Shown: positions 24,139-31,308 of the stretch, piece by piece
How the letters are laid out: every line of letters begins with the position of its first letter
Position numbering within the stretch: position 1 is the first letter of the stretch
Assembly: GCA_900542495.1 (NCBI GenBank)
Contig: UQNW01000011.1
Coordinates: 45,652 to 109,651 of the forward strand
Direction: 5' to 3'
DNA: 64,000 nt
From: an uncultured Roseburia sp.
Lineage (GTDB): Bacteria; Bacillota; Clostridia; Lachnospirales; Lachnospiraceae
Notes under the pieces: generated by a model
What the model was told of the DNA's origin: nothing
What the model saw: the letters and a program-made list of their open reading frames with translations, nothing else
The model's database searches: none
Position numbers and translations under genes: made by a program

Positions 24139-26589
24139 CTATTTTTCATTCCAGAACTTTTCCAGATGCGATGTGACGTTATCCACCGTGCACACTGTTC
24201 GTTTCTCCCATTCCTTTGGGAAAAGATTCCTGTAGTCACTCTGCAAAAAACGCTCATCCAAAAGTTCGATCACTCCCACATCATCCATGGTCCGGATCAC
24301 GCGTCCTGCCGCCTGCAGCACCTTATTCATTCCCGGATAGCGGTAAGCATAATCAAAACCTTCACCCATACGTTTCTCATAATAATTCATCAGTATTTCA
24401 CGCTCATTACTGATCTGTGGCAGACCTGTGCCTACAATAACCGCACCAATTAACTGCTCATTTTTCAAGTCGATCCCCTCACCGAAAATTCCGCCCATCA
24501 CGCAGAATGCAACCAGTGTCCGCTCGCGTTCCACCGAAAATTCCGCCAGAAATTCTTCTCTTTTTTTCTCATTCATTCCCGGTTCCTGAATGATGCCGTC
24601 CATTGAACCGTCGTTTTGCTCCATAAACACATCATAGACCTGCTGCATCATCTTATAAGACGGAAAGAAAACCATATAATTTCCTTTTTTTGCGTGCCCA
24701 GTCTTCCTGATATATTGTGCGATCCGCTCAAATTCGCTCTGATTTCTTCTCGTATACCGGCTGCTGACATCGGTTCCTAACAATAGCAGACTCTGTTCCT
24801 CGGAAAAAGCTGTCTCTGCATATACCGCATAATTATCTTTCTTCGTCGACAGCAGATTCTTATAATACTGGATTGGCAAAAATGTTGCTGAGAAAAATAT
24901 TGCTGCGTTTCCACGGTCAATACATTCCTGCAGATTCAGTGAAGGATCTACACAGTAAAGCTTCATCTTAAAGCGTTCATCCTCCGTATGCTCCGTGTAG
25001 ATCACGTAATGCTCATCCACGCGCTCATAAATATTGATAAAATTGCGCAACCCAAAATAAAATTCACTTACTTCCTTCCGCTCCGGGAATTCAGTGCTCC
25101 GCTGCAAAAACTCATCCAGTTCGGACGCCAGTTTCATCAGGTAAAACATCAGATTTCCAACATTGTCGTATACTTTATATTTTTCACATTCTCTTTTATA
25201 ATCAAGCAAAATCCGGTTGCAGTGATTAAACTGCTGTTCCAGTCCCGGACGGTAACGTTTCACAATCTTTTTTACCGCCAGAAAATCTTCCTTGTAAATC
25301 TCCGCGCTATACATCTCACGGCTGCGCTCCACCAGATTATGCGCCTCGTCCACAAGAAAAATGTAATCTCCGCGGATTCCCTCTGCAAAAAAACGTTTCA
25401 GGTACACATTCGGGTCAAACACATAATTATAATCGCAAATGATATCGTCCACCCAGGATGCCACATCCAGACTCATTTCAAACGGACAGACCTGATAGTT
25501 CTCTGCCTGCTCTAACAATACCTCTCTGGAAAAAACATCTTCCTTCAAAAGAAGATTAAAAACTGCATCATTCACCCTGTCATAATGTCCTTTTGCGTAT
25601 GGGCAATGAACCGGATTACACTCCATTTCCTCGCACAGACATAGTTTTTCCTTTGCCGTGATCTGAATGATTTTTGCCTGATACCCAGACTTCCGAAGCA
25701 GTTCGAAAGCCTCTCTTGCCACTGTGCCTGTAATTGTTTTCGCGGTCAGATAAAAAATACGGTCACCAAGATTTTCCCCTACTGCCTTTACCGCCGGAAA
25801 AACAGTCGAGATCGTCTTTCCAACGCCAGTCGGCGCCTGAATGAATAAATTCTTTTTCCGTTTTATCGTTCGATACACTCCTGCTGCAAGCTCCTTCTGC
25901 CCTTTTCTATAGGGAAATGGAAATTGTAATTTCTGAATGGATTCCTGCCGCAGTCTCCGCCACGCATACTGAAAATCAGACCATTTTTTATAAGCTTTTA
26001 TCAACTCATCAAACCAAAACTCCAACGCCGAAAACGTGAAATCCTCATGAAAATATTTGATTTCCTCTGTGTCGAGGTTTACATAAGTCATCTGAATTCC
26101 AATCTGGTCTATCTCATGCTGCAATGCAAAAATATATGCATAACACATTGCCTGCGCCTTATGCACCTTCACCGGCTCTGCTAACTGCTCTAATTTTAAA
26201 TAGACACCCTTGATCTCGTCGATCACAACTTTCATGTCATCTTCAATCTTCATGGAATTGAAATTATTGGAATAATTGATCTCCTGCCCTGTCTTTGAAG
26301 TGATCTGGATTCCGTCTGCCCTGCCCTCTAGCACAAGGTCATAGTTTTCTTCCTCGATCACTAATTTTAAAGGAACTTCTGCATGATAATCGCTCCCCAT
26401 ACGTTTCTGAATTTTCCGATGCATTCTGCTTCCCGCTAACATTGCCTCCGGTGAAACCGACTGCCCATGACGATTATCAATATCTCCCTCTCGAAAAATA
26501 AATTCCACAAGATTACGGACCGATATCCGTATCTGGCTTCGCTTCTCCTCTATTTGATTTTTCTCTATTTGACTTTTTTCTTTCTCCAT
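24139..26589 (-). CDS. PD-(D/E)XK nuclease fused to XPD/DinG-type Fe-S helicase
   Basis: 816 residues. The N-terminal ~230 residues look like a Cas4/RecB nuclease: His in SRMHRKIQ, Asp in LEGRADGI, DEIKG (ExK) and Gln in KAQAMCYAY. A superfamily 2 helicase follows: QAPTGVGKTIS (Walker A), a four-Cys Fe-S region (CLCEEMECNPVHC), VDEAHNLVE (DEAH box), and the C-terminal VAFCVMGGIFGEGIDL and QAAGRVIRTMDDVG. Such proteins unwind 5'-tailed DNA; the nuclease would cut flaps or ends. ATG 26589 is my choice because the nuclease domain begins right after it, but its ribosome site is poor (AAGCGG). Confidence 0.83.
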   Translation of the reverse strand: MEKEKSQIEKNQIEEKRSQIRISVRNLVEFIFREGDIDNRHGQSVSPEAMLAGSRMHRKIQKRMGSDYHAEVPLKLVIEEENYDLVLEGRADGIQITSKTGQEINYSNNFNSMKIEDDMKVVIDEIKGVYLKLEQLAEPVKVHKAQAMCYAYIFALQHEIDQIGIQMTYVNLDTEEIKYFHEDFTFSALEFWFDELIKAYKKWSDFQYAWRRLRQESIQKLQFPFPYRKGQKELAAGVYRTIKRKKNLFIQAPTGVGKTISTVFPAVKAVGENLGDRIFYLTAKTITGTVAREAFELLRKSGYQAKIIQITAKEKLCLCEEMECNPVHCPYAKGHYDRVNDAVFNLLLKEDVFSREVLLEQAENYQVCPFEMSLDVASWVDDIICDYNYVFDPNVYLKRFFAEGIRGDYIFLVDEAHNLVERSREMYSAEIYKEDFLAVKKIVKRYRPGLEQQFNHCNRILLDYKRECEKYKVYDNVGNLMFYLMKLASELDEFLQRSTEFPERKEVSEFYFGLRNFINIYERVDEHYVIYTEHTEDERFKMKLYCVDPSLNLQECIDRGNAAIFFSATFLPIQYYKNLLSTKKDNYAVYAETAFSEEQSLLLLGTDVSSRYTRRNQSEFERIAQYIRKTGHAKKGNYMVFFPSYKMMQQVYDVFMEQNDGSMDGIIQEPGMNEKKREEFLAEFSVERERTLVAFCVMGGIFGEGIDLKNEQLIGAVIVGTGLPQISNEREILMNYYEKRMGEGFDYAYRYPGMNKVLQAAGRVIRTMDDVGVIELLDERFLQSDYRNLFPKEWEKRTVCTVDNVTSHLEKFWNEK

Positions 26590-26633
26590 ACCGCTTATTA
26601 TAACTGATTTTGCATTAGAAAAAAAGGATAACA

Positions 26634-26691
26634 AAAAGACCAGCCCGATCATGGATACCAAATCAATCCATCTCCGCTGGTCTTCTTTTCC
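26634..26691 (-). terminator. Long-armed hairpin before the helicase gene
   Basis: Minus strand: AAGACCAGC and GCTGGTCTTTTTG arms around a 30-base interior that itself contains GGATTGATTTGGTATCC. The following TTTTTGTTATCCTTTTTTT run fits termination of the upstream Crh-like gene, or attenuation before the helicase. Confidence 0.55.
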
Positions 26692-26763
26692 CACTTAATT
26701 TCTATATACATCATAAAATGTATTACGGTTCGTACGTACCTGTGCAGTAACTAACATTTTTCG

Positions 26764-26991
26764 TTATGCGATTGCATACTTATTCATGACACTCTCGAAG
26801 CTTTCGTCCTGTTCGACGTATTTTACAATGAGATCTTTGCAGATTCCCAGATACAGCATACCAAGCAACGACTTTGCATCAATTACTGCTCTATTATAAC
26901 AGACGTCAATATCAAAATCACATTTTCCGGCAGCTCTAACAAAATCTTTCACTTCTTCTGTGTCAGTCAATCTGATTTTTCTTTCAATCAT
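26764..26991 (-). CDS. HPr-family protein lacking the phosphorylatable histidine (Crh-like)
   Basis: 75 residues. The second half matches HPr: IDVCYNRAVIDAKSLLGMLYLGI, including the Ser of the HPrK site (AKSLLG). The first half should carry GLHARPA with His15, but has LTDTEEVKDFVRAAG instead, so PTS phosphotransfer is not possible. That combination is what Crh of Bacillus shows, a co-effector of CcpA in carbon catabolite control. ATG 26991 has AAAGGG 8 bases upstream. A near-consensus promoter precedes it. Confidence 0.8.
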   Translation of the reverse strand: MIERKIRLTDTEEVKDFVRAAGKCDFDIDVCYNRAVIDAKSLLGMLYLGICKDLIVKYVEQDESFESVMNKYAIA

Positions 26992-27044
26992 TTTTAACAC
27001 CCTTTCTTACCAAAAAAGAACCTTACTTTTTATTCCAAGAACGC

Positions 27045-27073
27045 ATTATGACATCATTTTTTTCATTTGTCAA
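27045..27073 (-). promoter_or_regulatory. Promoter of the Crh-like gene
   Basis: Minus strand: TTGACA at 27073-27068, 17 bases, CATAAT at 27050-27045. Confidence 0.7.
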
Positions 27074-27429
27074 TTTTCGATCATCACTCCAAAATCCTTC
27101 ATTTTCCGTCATTTTTTTAGTATTTTATCGCCATATTTCGTAGATACACGACTATTTTTCTAGGATTTGCCTTTTGGTGGAAAAACATCTATTCATTTTT
27201 ACTACTATTATTTTCCATTAGTGATTTTTTTATTCAAATTGCACATATTTTAAAGAAACAAATTTTGTTCATTTAGTTTCCTGATGTATAAAATTACATA
27301 CAATTTTGCCTTAAATATCCATTCATGTTATATTATGTTAGGAAGGTCAAGAGGTATTTTGCCCTTATTTATGATGAATCAGATTACTACTTATAATTTG
27401 TCTATCGTTTTTTATATTTTGGAGATAAT
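27074..27429. other. AT-rich intergenic region without a recognised gene
   Basis: 356 bases between two divergent units, very AT-rich. A TATAAT at 27393-27398 may be the -10 of the DUF2752 gene; GGAG stands 6 bases before its ATG. Nothing else is recognised. Confidence 0.4.
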
Positions 27430-27846
27430 ATGTTCATTTTAAAAGGAATTAAAAATTTTTTATCCAATCTATACCATAATCGCATTGCAATCCTTTGTAT
27501 TATTATATACATGAGCGTTACTCAATATCTCTTTCACTCTGTCTGTCCAATTGCTATTTTATTTGGCTTTCCATGTCCTGCCTGTGGTCTCACGCGGGCT
27601 GGGATCAGTTTTCTCACAGCCCATTTTTCAACTGCTTTTCAGATGAACCCCTGCATCTTTCTTCTGATTCCATACTTTCTTTATCTTTGGGTTTATAAAT
27701 ATATGTTCGAAAAAAAGCCTCCTTATCTGACGTTTATCACGTGTCTGCTCGGTATCGTTGTCTTTGGCATTTATATTTTACGCCTGTTCACGCATACGCT
27801 CCCTGAACTTCCAACAAACGGCATAATAAAATCCCTGACAATCTGA
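27430..27846 (+). CDS. DUF2752 small membrane protein
   Basis: 138 residues with three or four hydrophobic segments. The family core is clear: FGFPCPACGLTRAG, a CxxC-x2-TR motif, followed by a helix and MNPCIFLLIP. The role of DUF2752 proteins is unknown; the CPxCG motif suggests a redox or metal role. ATG 27430 follows TTTTGGAG. A terminator hairpin overlaps its stop. Confidence 0.82.
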   Translation: MFILKGIKNFLSNLYHNRIAILCIIIYMSVTQYLFHSVCPIAILFGFPCPACGLTRAGISFLTAHFSTAFQMNPCIFLLIPYFLYLWVYKYMFEKKPPYLTFITCLLGIVVFGIYILRLFTHTLPELPTNGIIKSLTI

Positions 27847-27877
27847 CCTTCTGCCAGACTATCAGGGATTTATTATT
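27829..27877. terminator. Bidirectional terminator between convergent membrane-protein genes
   Basis: AAATCCCTGA-CA-ATCTG and CAGACT-ATCAGGGATTT pair with small internal bulges; T-rich tail TATTATTTTT on the plus strand. Confidence 0.7.
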
Positions 27878-27887
27878 TTTCTAACCC

Positions 27888-28229
27888 TTATGCAAGGCTA
27901 TTCAATTCATTCTGCATTAATGCTTCTGCAACAATTCCTAATCCAACCAAGCATAAAATTAAATATATAACTCCGCTATTACTTGATGGGATGCCTCTGT
28001 CAGTTTTTGCCTTGTCGATCTTCTCTCCCTGTTTGTAAGCCCAGTATAAACCATAAATGTTACAGGTAATCAGACTTAAAACAAAAGCAACTCCTCCGGA
28101 TGTGGCATTCTCCGCATTGGATACTGTATTGGTATCATTAGAAAGAACGATAAACCAATAAATACCGTAAATACCACATGTAACGATGGATAAAATAATA
28201 CATACTGCAATGTTTCTCTGTTGAATCAT
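27888..28229 (-). CDS. DUF4234 membrane protein
   Basis: 113 residues, three hydrophobic segments. Two copies of the DUF4234-like pattern: IVTCGIYGIYWFIVLS near residue 15 and LITCNIYGLYWAYKQG near residue 53, each a TC-x-IYG-x-YW motif at the end of a helix. Function unknown. ATG 28229 has GGAGAG upstream and a near-consensus promoter. Confidence 0.82.
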   Translation of the reverse strand: MIQQRNIAVCIILSIVTCGIYGIYWFIVLSNDTNTVSNAENATSGGVAFVLSLITCNIYGLYWAYKQGEKIDKAKTDRGIPSSNSGVIYLILCLVGLGIVAEALMQNELNSLA

Positions 28230-28264
28230 AACTCTAAACTCTCCTTTGTTTTTTATTCTATTTC

Positions 28265-28293
28265 ATTGTAAGGATTCTGTAGCGTAATGTCAA
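28265..28293 (-). promoter_or_regulatory. Promoter of the DUF4234 gene
   Basis: Minus strand: TTGACA at 28293-28288, 17 bases, TACAAT at 28270-28265. Confidence 0.7.
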
Positions 28294-28395
28294 TTGTATT
28301 ACAGAATTTATTCTACGATATTCATCTCCTTTTTACTTCCTTGGAAGTTCCTTCCGTAAAAATGAGCATAAAAAAGCCCAGATTTCTCCAGCACG

Positions 28396-28432
28396 AAAAA
28401 AGCACCAACCATTTCTGATTGATGCTTTCAAA
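28396..28432 (-). terminator. Terminator of the antitoxin/toxin-remnant unit
   Basis: Minus strand: AAGCATCAA / TTGGTGCTT stem (one G-U) with a 13-base loop, followed by TTTTTCG. It overlaps the end of the truncated toxin frame. Confidence 0.6.
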
Positions 28433-28616
28433 TTATTTTGTTTTTGTAAATCTGTTTATATCTCTTCGGCATATGATCAAGATCCATAATACATGCTTCA
28501 AGCCTATCAAGCTGACCACTTGCATTTTCTGGTGCCTACAGTTCAAAAGCAATGTATTCGAAGATTCCACGAAGGTCTATCTCGGCCTGATCTGAAATCT
28601 CGATATCATAAATCAT
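28428..28616 (-). pseudogene. RelE/ParE-type toxin remnant with internal stop
   Basis: Reading from ATG 28616, which overlaps the antitoxin stop as ATGA, the frame gives MIYDIEISDQAEIDLRGIFE then IAFEL, TAG, then APENASGQLDRLEACIMDLD and KRYKQIY, and stops after 63 codons. ParE/RelE toxins of this type have Gln (CAG) near the TAG position, so one C-to-T change would explain the stop. The C-terminal third of the toxin, with the usual final strands, is also missing, the frame running into a terminator. I read it as an inactivated toxin. Confidence 0.72.
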
Positions 28617-28921
28617 AAACTATAATCCTTGCGGATATCAGCAAAAACAGATTTTGCTGATCTAGTACGACCAGCCTGCATATCCGCATATCCTTTCTCT
28701 AGTTCTGCATTCATCTGTGCTTCTGATAATGCACTAACGTCTACAGGACGAGCGGATGGCATTTTCACTTCAAAAGGAAGTCCTCTTTGAAGAATAATTT
28801 GTTTGTAAAACATATTTATTGCATTGGATGCAGGAATTCCTAATGCTGCTAAAATTTCTTCTGCCTGTTCTTTTACATCAAGCTCAATGCGTGCGTATAA
28901 ATTTGCTGATTTTGTTGCCAT
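28613..28921 (-). CDS. RelB/DinJ-family antitoxin
   Basis: 102 residues. ANLYARIELDVKEQAEEILA then LGIPASNAINMFYKQIILQ is the ribbon-helix-helix DNA-binding domain of RelB/DinJ; GLPFEVKMP follows it as usual. The C-terminal part should wrap the toxin. ATG 28921 has AAGGAGTG upstream. Its toxin gene overlaps by 4 bases but is broken, leaving the antitoxin without a local target; it may still repress its own promoter or cross-neutralise other toxins. Confidence 0.88.
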   Translation of the reverse strand: MATKSANLYARIELDVKEQAEEILAALGIPASNAINMFYKQIILQRGLPFEVKMPSARPVDVSALSEAQMNAELEKGYADMQAGRTRSAKSVFADIRKDYSL

Positions 28922-28949
28922 AGTAAACACTCCTTTCGAGTTTTTTCTA

Positions 28950-28977
28950 ACTATATTAGATTCATTTGTACGGACAA
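28950..28977 (-). promoter_or_regulatory. Promoter of the antitoxin gene
   Basis: Minus strand: TTGTCC at 28977-28972, 16 bases, TATAGT at 28955-28950. Confidence 0.5.
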
Positions 28978-29131
28978 AAGCAATACAAAATCAATATTTT
29001 ACAAATTGTTTAGTAACAGTTCAGCCTTCCGGCTGAAACATTCACTCCATCAGCAATTGCTTTTTTGTATGTTTTTCGGTCACTCTGGTCAAACCTGAAA
29101 AACCTCTCAAAGTGCCGGAAGTCGAGAAGTT

Positions 29132-30628
29132 TTACAAATCTGTCCGATGTAGTGCAACTATTGTCTCTATATGAAAAGTCGAAGGAAACATGTCAACACA
29201 GCAAACTTTTTGCACTTCATAACCTCTTGCCTGAAGCACTTCCAAATCTCTTGCAAGGCTGGTCGGTTTGCAGGAAATATAAACCATCTGAGGCACATTG
29301 TAACGAATGATTTTTTCCAAAGCTTTTGGATTGATTCCGTCCCTTGGTGGATCAAGTACAATATAATCCGGCTTTTCTTCAATGCTGTCAATGACTTTGA
29401 GCACATCCCCTGCGATAAACTCGCAGTTATGTAAACCATTTAACTGTGCATTCTCCTTGGCAGCTTCCACTGCTTCCTCAATGATCTCCACACCGATCAC
29501 TTTTTTAGCTACCGGAGAAAGCATTTGTGCGATCGTTCCAGTTCCGGAATACAGATCAAATACAATTTTACCATGTTCCGCAATATCTGCGTCTGTTCCG
29601 CTTGGAAGTGCATCTCCGATAAACTCTCTGGCAGTCTGATATAGCACCTCTGCACCCAGAGAATTTGTCTGGAAAAAGGAAAATGGTGTAATCTTAAAGC
29701 GAAGCCCTAACAATTCCTCGTAAAAGAAATCCTGTCCATATAAAACATCCGTGCCTTCATTCGTCACGGTATCTGCCACATTGTCATTTCTCGTATGCAG
29801 AATACCTGTCATGATACCTTTGTAATCTGCTGCAAGAAGAGCAGCTTTCCAGCCCTCTAATAATTCCTCTTCCGTTCCTGCAAATGCGTTTTCCTGTGCA
29901 TTGTTCAACGTACTTTTAACTTCATCCATCTGTGCTCCGGCAATTCCCTGAAAATCCGTCTGCGTTGTAGTCACCAGATCTACTAATATTTCCCCTGTTT
30001 TGACTGCCTTACGGACAAGCAGATGTCTTAAATATCCGGTGTGACGCAGTTTATGGTAATAGGTGATATTTTTTTCACGAAAATAAGCAAGTGTGACAGA
30101 CAGGATCTTTCTGAAATCCTCATCCACGATCTGGCAGTTTTCCACCGTCACAATATCATAAAAGCTTCCACGCTTATGCATTCCAAGTGCTAACGGTCCA
30201 TCCTTAAATTCATCCCCAAAGGAAAATTCCATTTTATTGCGGTATGCAGTCTGCCTTGGACTTTCCTTGATTCCCAGAAACTGGTAATCCCGGTTTTCCT
30301 GATCGATCACATCATCCATTAATTTTTTTACCTGTTCTGCTTTCATCTCAAGCTGCCTGTCGTATGGAAGTGTCTGGTAAGTACATCCTCCACATTCCCC
30401 GGCATGGACACATCCTGTTTTGTCCCCTTCCAGCGGTGACTTTTCCAATACCTCTAAAAGTCTGCCCTCTGCCTTTCCCTTGCGGATTTTATTGATGGAA
30501 GCAGACACTTTCTGTCCCGGTATCGTATTTTTTACAATAACCTGTCTGCCATCCTCTGTTCTGATAATTCCCTTATTTGGAAAGTCTACGCGCTCGATCA
30601 CGCCTTCTATGATTTGTCCTTTTTTCAT
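29132..30628 (-). CDS. rlmD: 23S rRNA (uracil-C5)-methyltransferase, RlmD/RumA family
   Basis: 498 residues. Methylates a uracil of 23S rRNA with SAM. N-terminal TRAM domain (residues 1-60), Fe-S cluster cysteines CVHAGECGGCTYQ around 73-85, SAM site FDLYSGTGTIAQML, and the catalytic region YISCKPTSLARDL with the nucleophilic Cys. ATG 30628 has GAGG 6 bases upstream. Members differ in the uracil they modify (1939 or 747), so the exact position is an inference. Confidence 0.92.
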   Translation of the reverse strand: MKKGQIIEGVIERVDFPNKGIIRTEDGRQVIVKNTIPGQKVSASINKIRKGKAEGRLLEVLEKSPLEGDKTGCVHAGECGGCTYQTLPYDRQLEMKAEQVKKLMDDVIDQENRDYQFLGIKESPRQTAYRNKMEFSFGDEFKDGPLALGMHKRGSFYDIVTVENCQIVDEDFRKILSVTLAYFREKNITYYHKLRHTGYLRHLLVRKAVKTGEILVDLVTTTQTDFQGIAGAQMDEVKSTLNNAQENAFAGTEEELLEGWKAALLAADYKGIMTGILHTRNDNVADTVTNEGTDVLYGQDFFYEELLGLRFKITPFSFFQTNSLGAEVLYQTAREFIGDALPSGTDADIAEHGKIVFDLYSGTGTIAQMLSPVAKKVIGVEIIEEAVEAAKENAQLNGLHNCEFIAGDVLKVIDSIEEKPDYIVLDPPRDGINPKALEKIIRYNVPQMVYISCKPTSLARDLEVLQARGYEVQKVCCVDMFPSTFHIETIVALHRTDL

Positions 30629-30735
30629 AAATTCCTCGCATTTTTATTTCATCAACTATAAAATAGTCCATGATTCCATTGACATTTTATTAACTTCACA
30701 GTTTTCTATTTCTTTTATCTGTTACACAAGAAAAA

Positions 30736-30755
30736 AGGGCTGCATCCGCAGCCCT
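30736..30755 (-). terminator. Terminator of the acidic-tail membrane protein gene
   Basis: Perfect 8-bp stem AGGGCTGC / GCAGCCCT, 4-base loop, then TTTTTTCTTG on the minus strand, 12 bases after the stop. Confidence 0.85.
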
Positions 30756-30766
30756 CCAGATTATTT

Positions 30767-31099
30767 TTATTCTTCTTCTTTTTTCTCTGCTGGTTTTGCC
30801 GGCTCTTCTTCGTCCTCTTCATCTTCGAAGAAATCGTCATCATAATCATCTTCAAAATCGTCTTCAAAATCTTCCAGATAATCTGGTGTAAAGAAACGAT
30901 ATACGCCATATACTGCTGCTGCAACTGCTGCAATAATACCGATGATTGCAAAAATCCATACAACCTTTGATGTTTTCTTTTCTTCTGCTTCTTTTTTGTT
31001 TAATAATTCATTCAACTTTGTCATATTGATCAGCTCCTCTTTCTTATTGAGTAAGTCGTTTAACTTTGTCGTATTGATGAAATCTTCCACCTTGTTCAT
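30767..31099 (-). CDS. Small single-pass protein with repeated helix and acidic tail
   Basis: 110 residues. The N-terminal 40 contain two tandem copies of a 16-residue helix unit (TTKLNDLLNKKEELIN then MTKLNELLNKKEAEEK). One membrane segment follows (VVWIFAIIGIIAAVAAAVYGVYRFF), then a very acidic tail of about 35 residues dominated by Asp and Glu, ending in a Lys/Glu run. No known family recognised. ATG 31099 follows AAGGAGCGG. The layout (coiled helix, membrane anchor, acidic tail) suggests a scaffolding or envelope-associated role, unproven. Confidence 0.72.
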   Translation of the reverse strand: MNKVEDFINTTKLNDLLNKKEELINMTKLNELLNKKEAEEKKTSKVVWIFAIIGIIAAVAAAVYGVYRFFTPDYLEDFEDDFEDDYDDDFFEDEEDEEEPAKPAEKKEEE

Positions 31100-31308
31100 A
31101 GTGTTCCGCTCCTTCTCTAATTTATACTTTTTAGGATATGCAAAACCTAAACGCAATACACACCAGAAAAATCTACGTGCACCGCTCATTGCTTACGCTC
31201 ATTATATCATATCCTTTACTTTTCGAATATAAAAAATTTACATTTTTCAAAAATTTTATATATTTTTTAGAGTTTCGGATACACAAACGTCCCTGCTTAC
31301 AAATAGAA

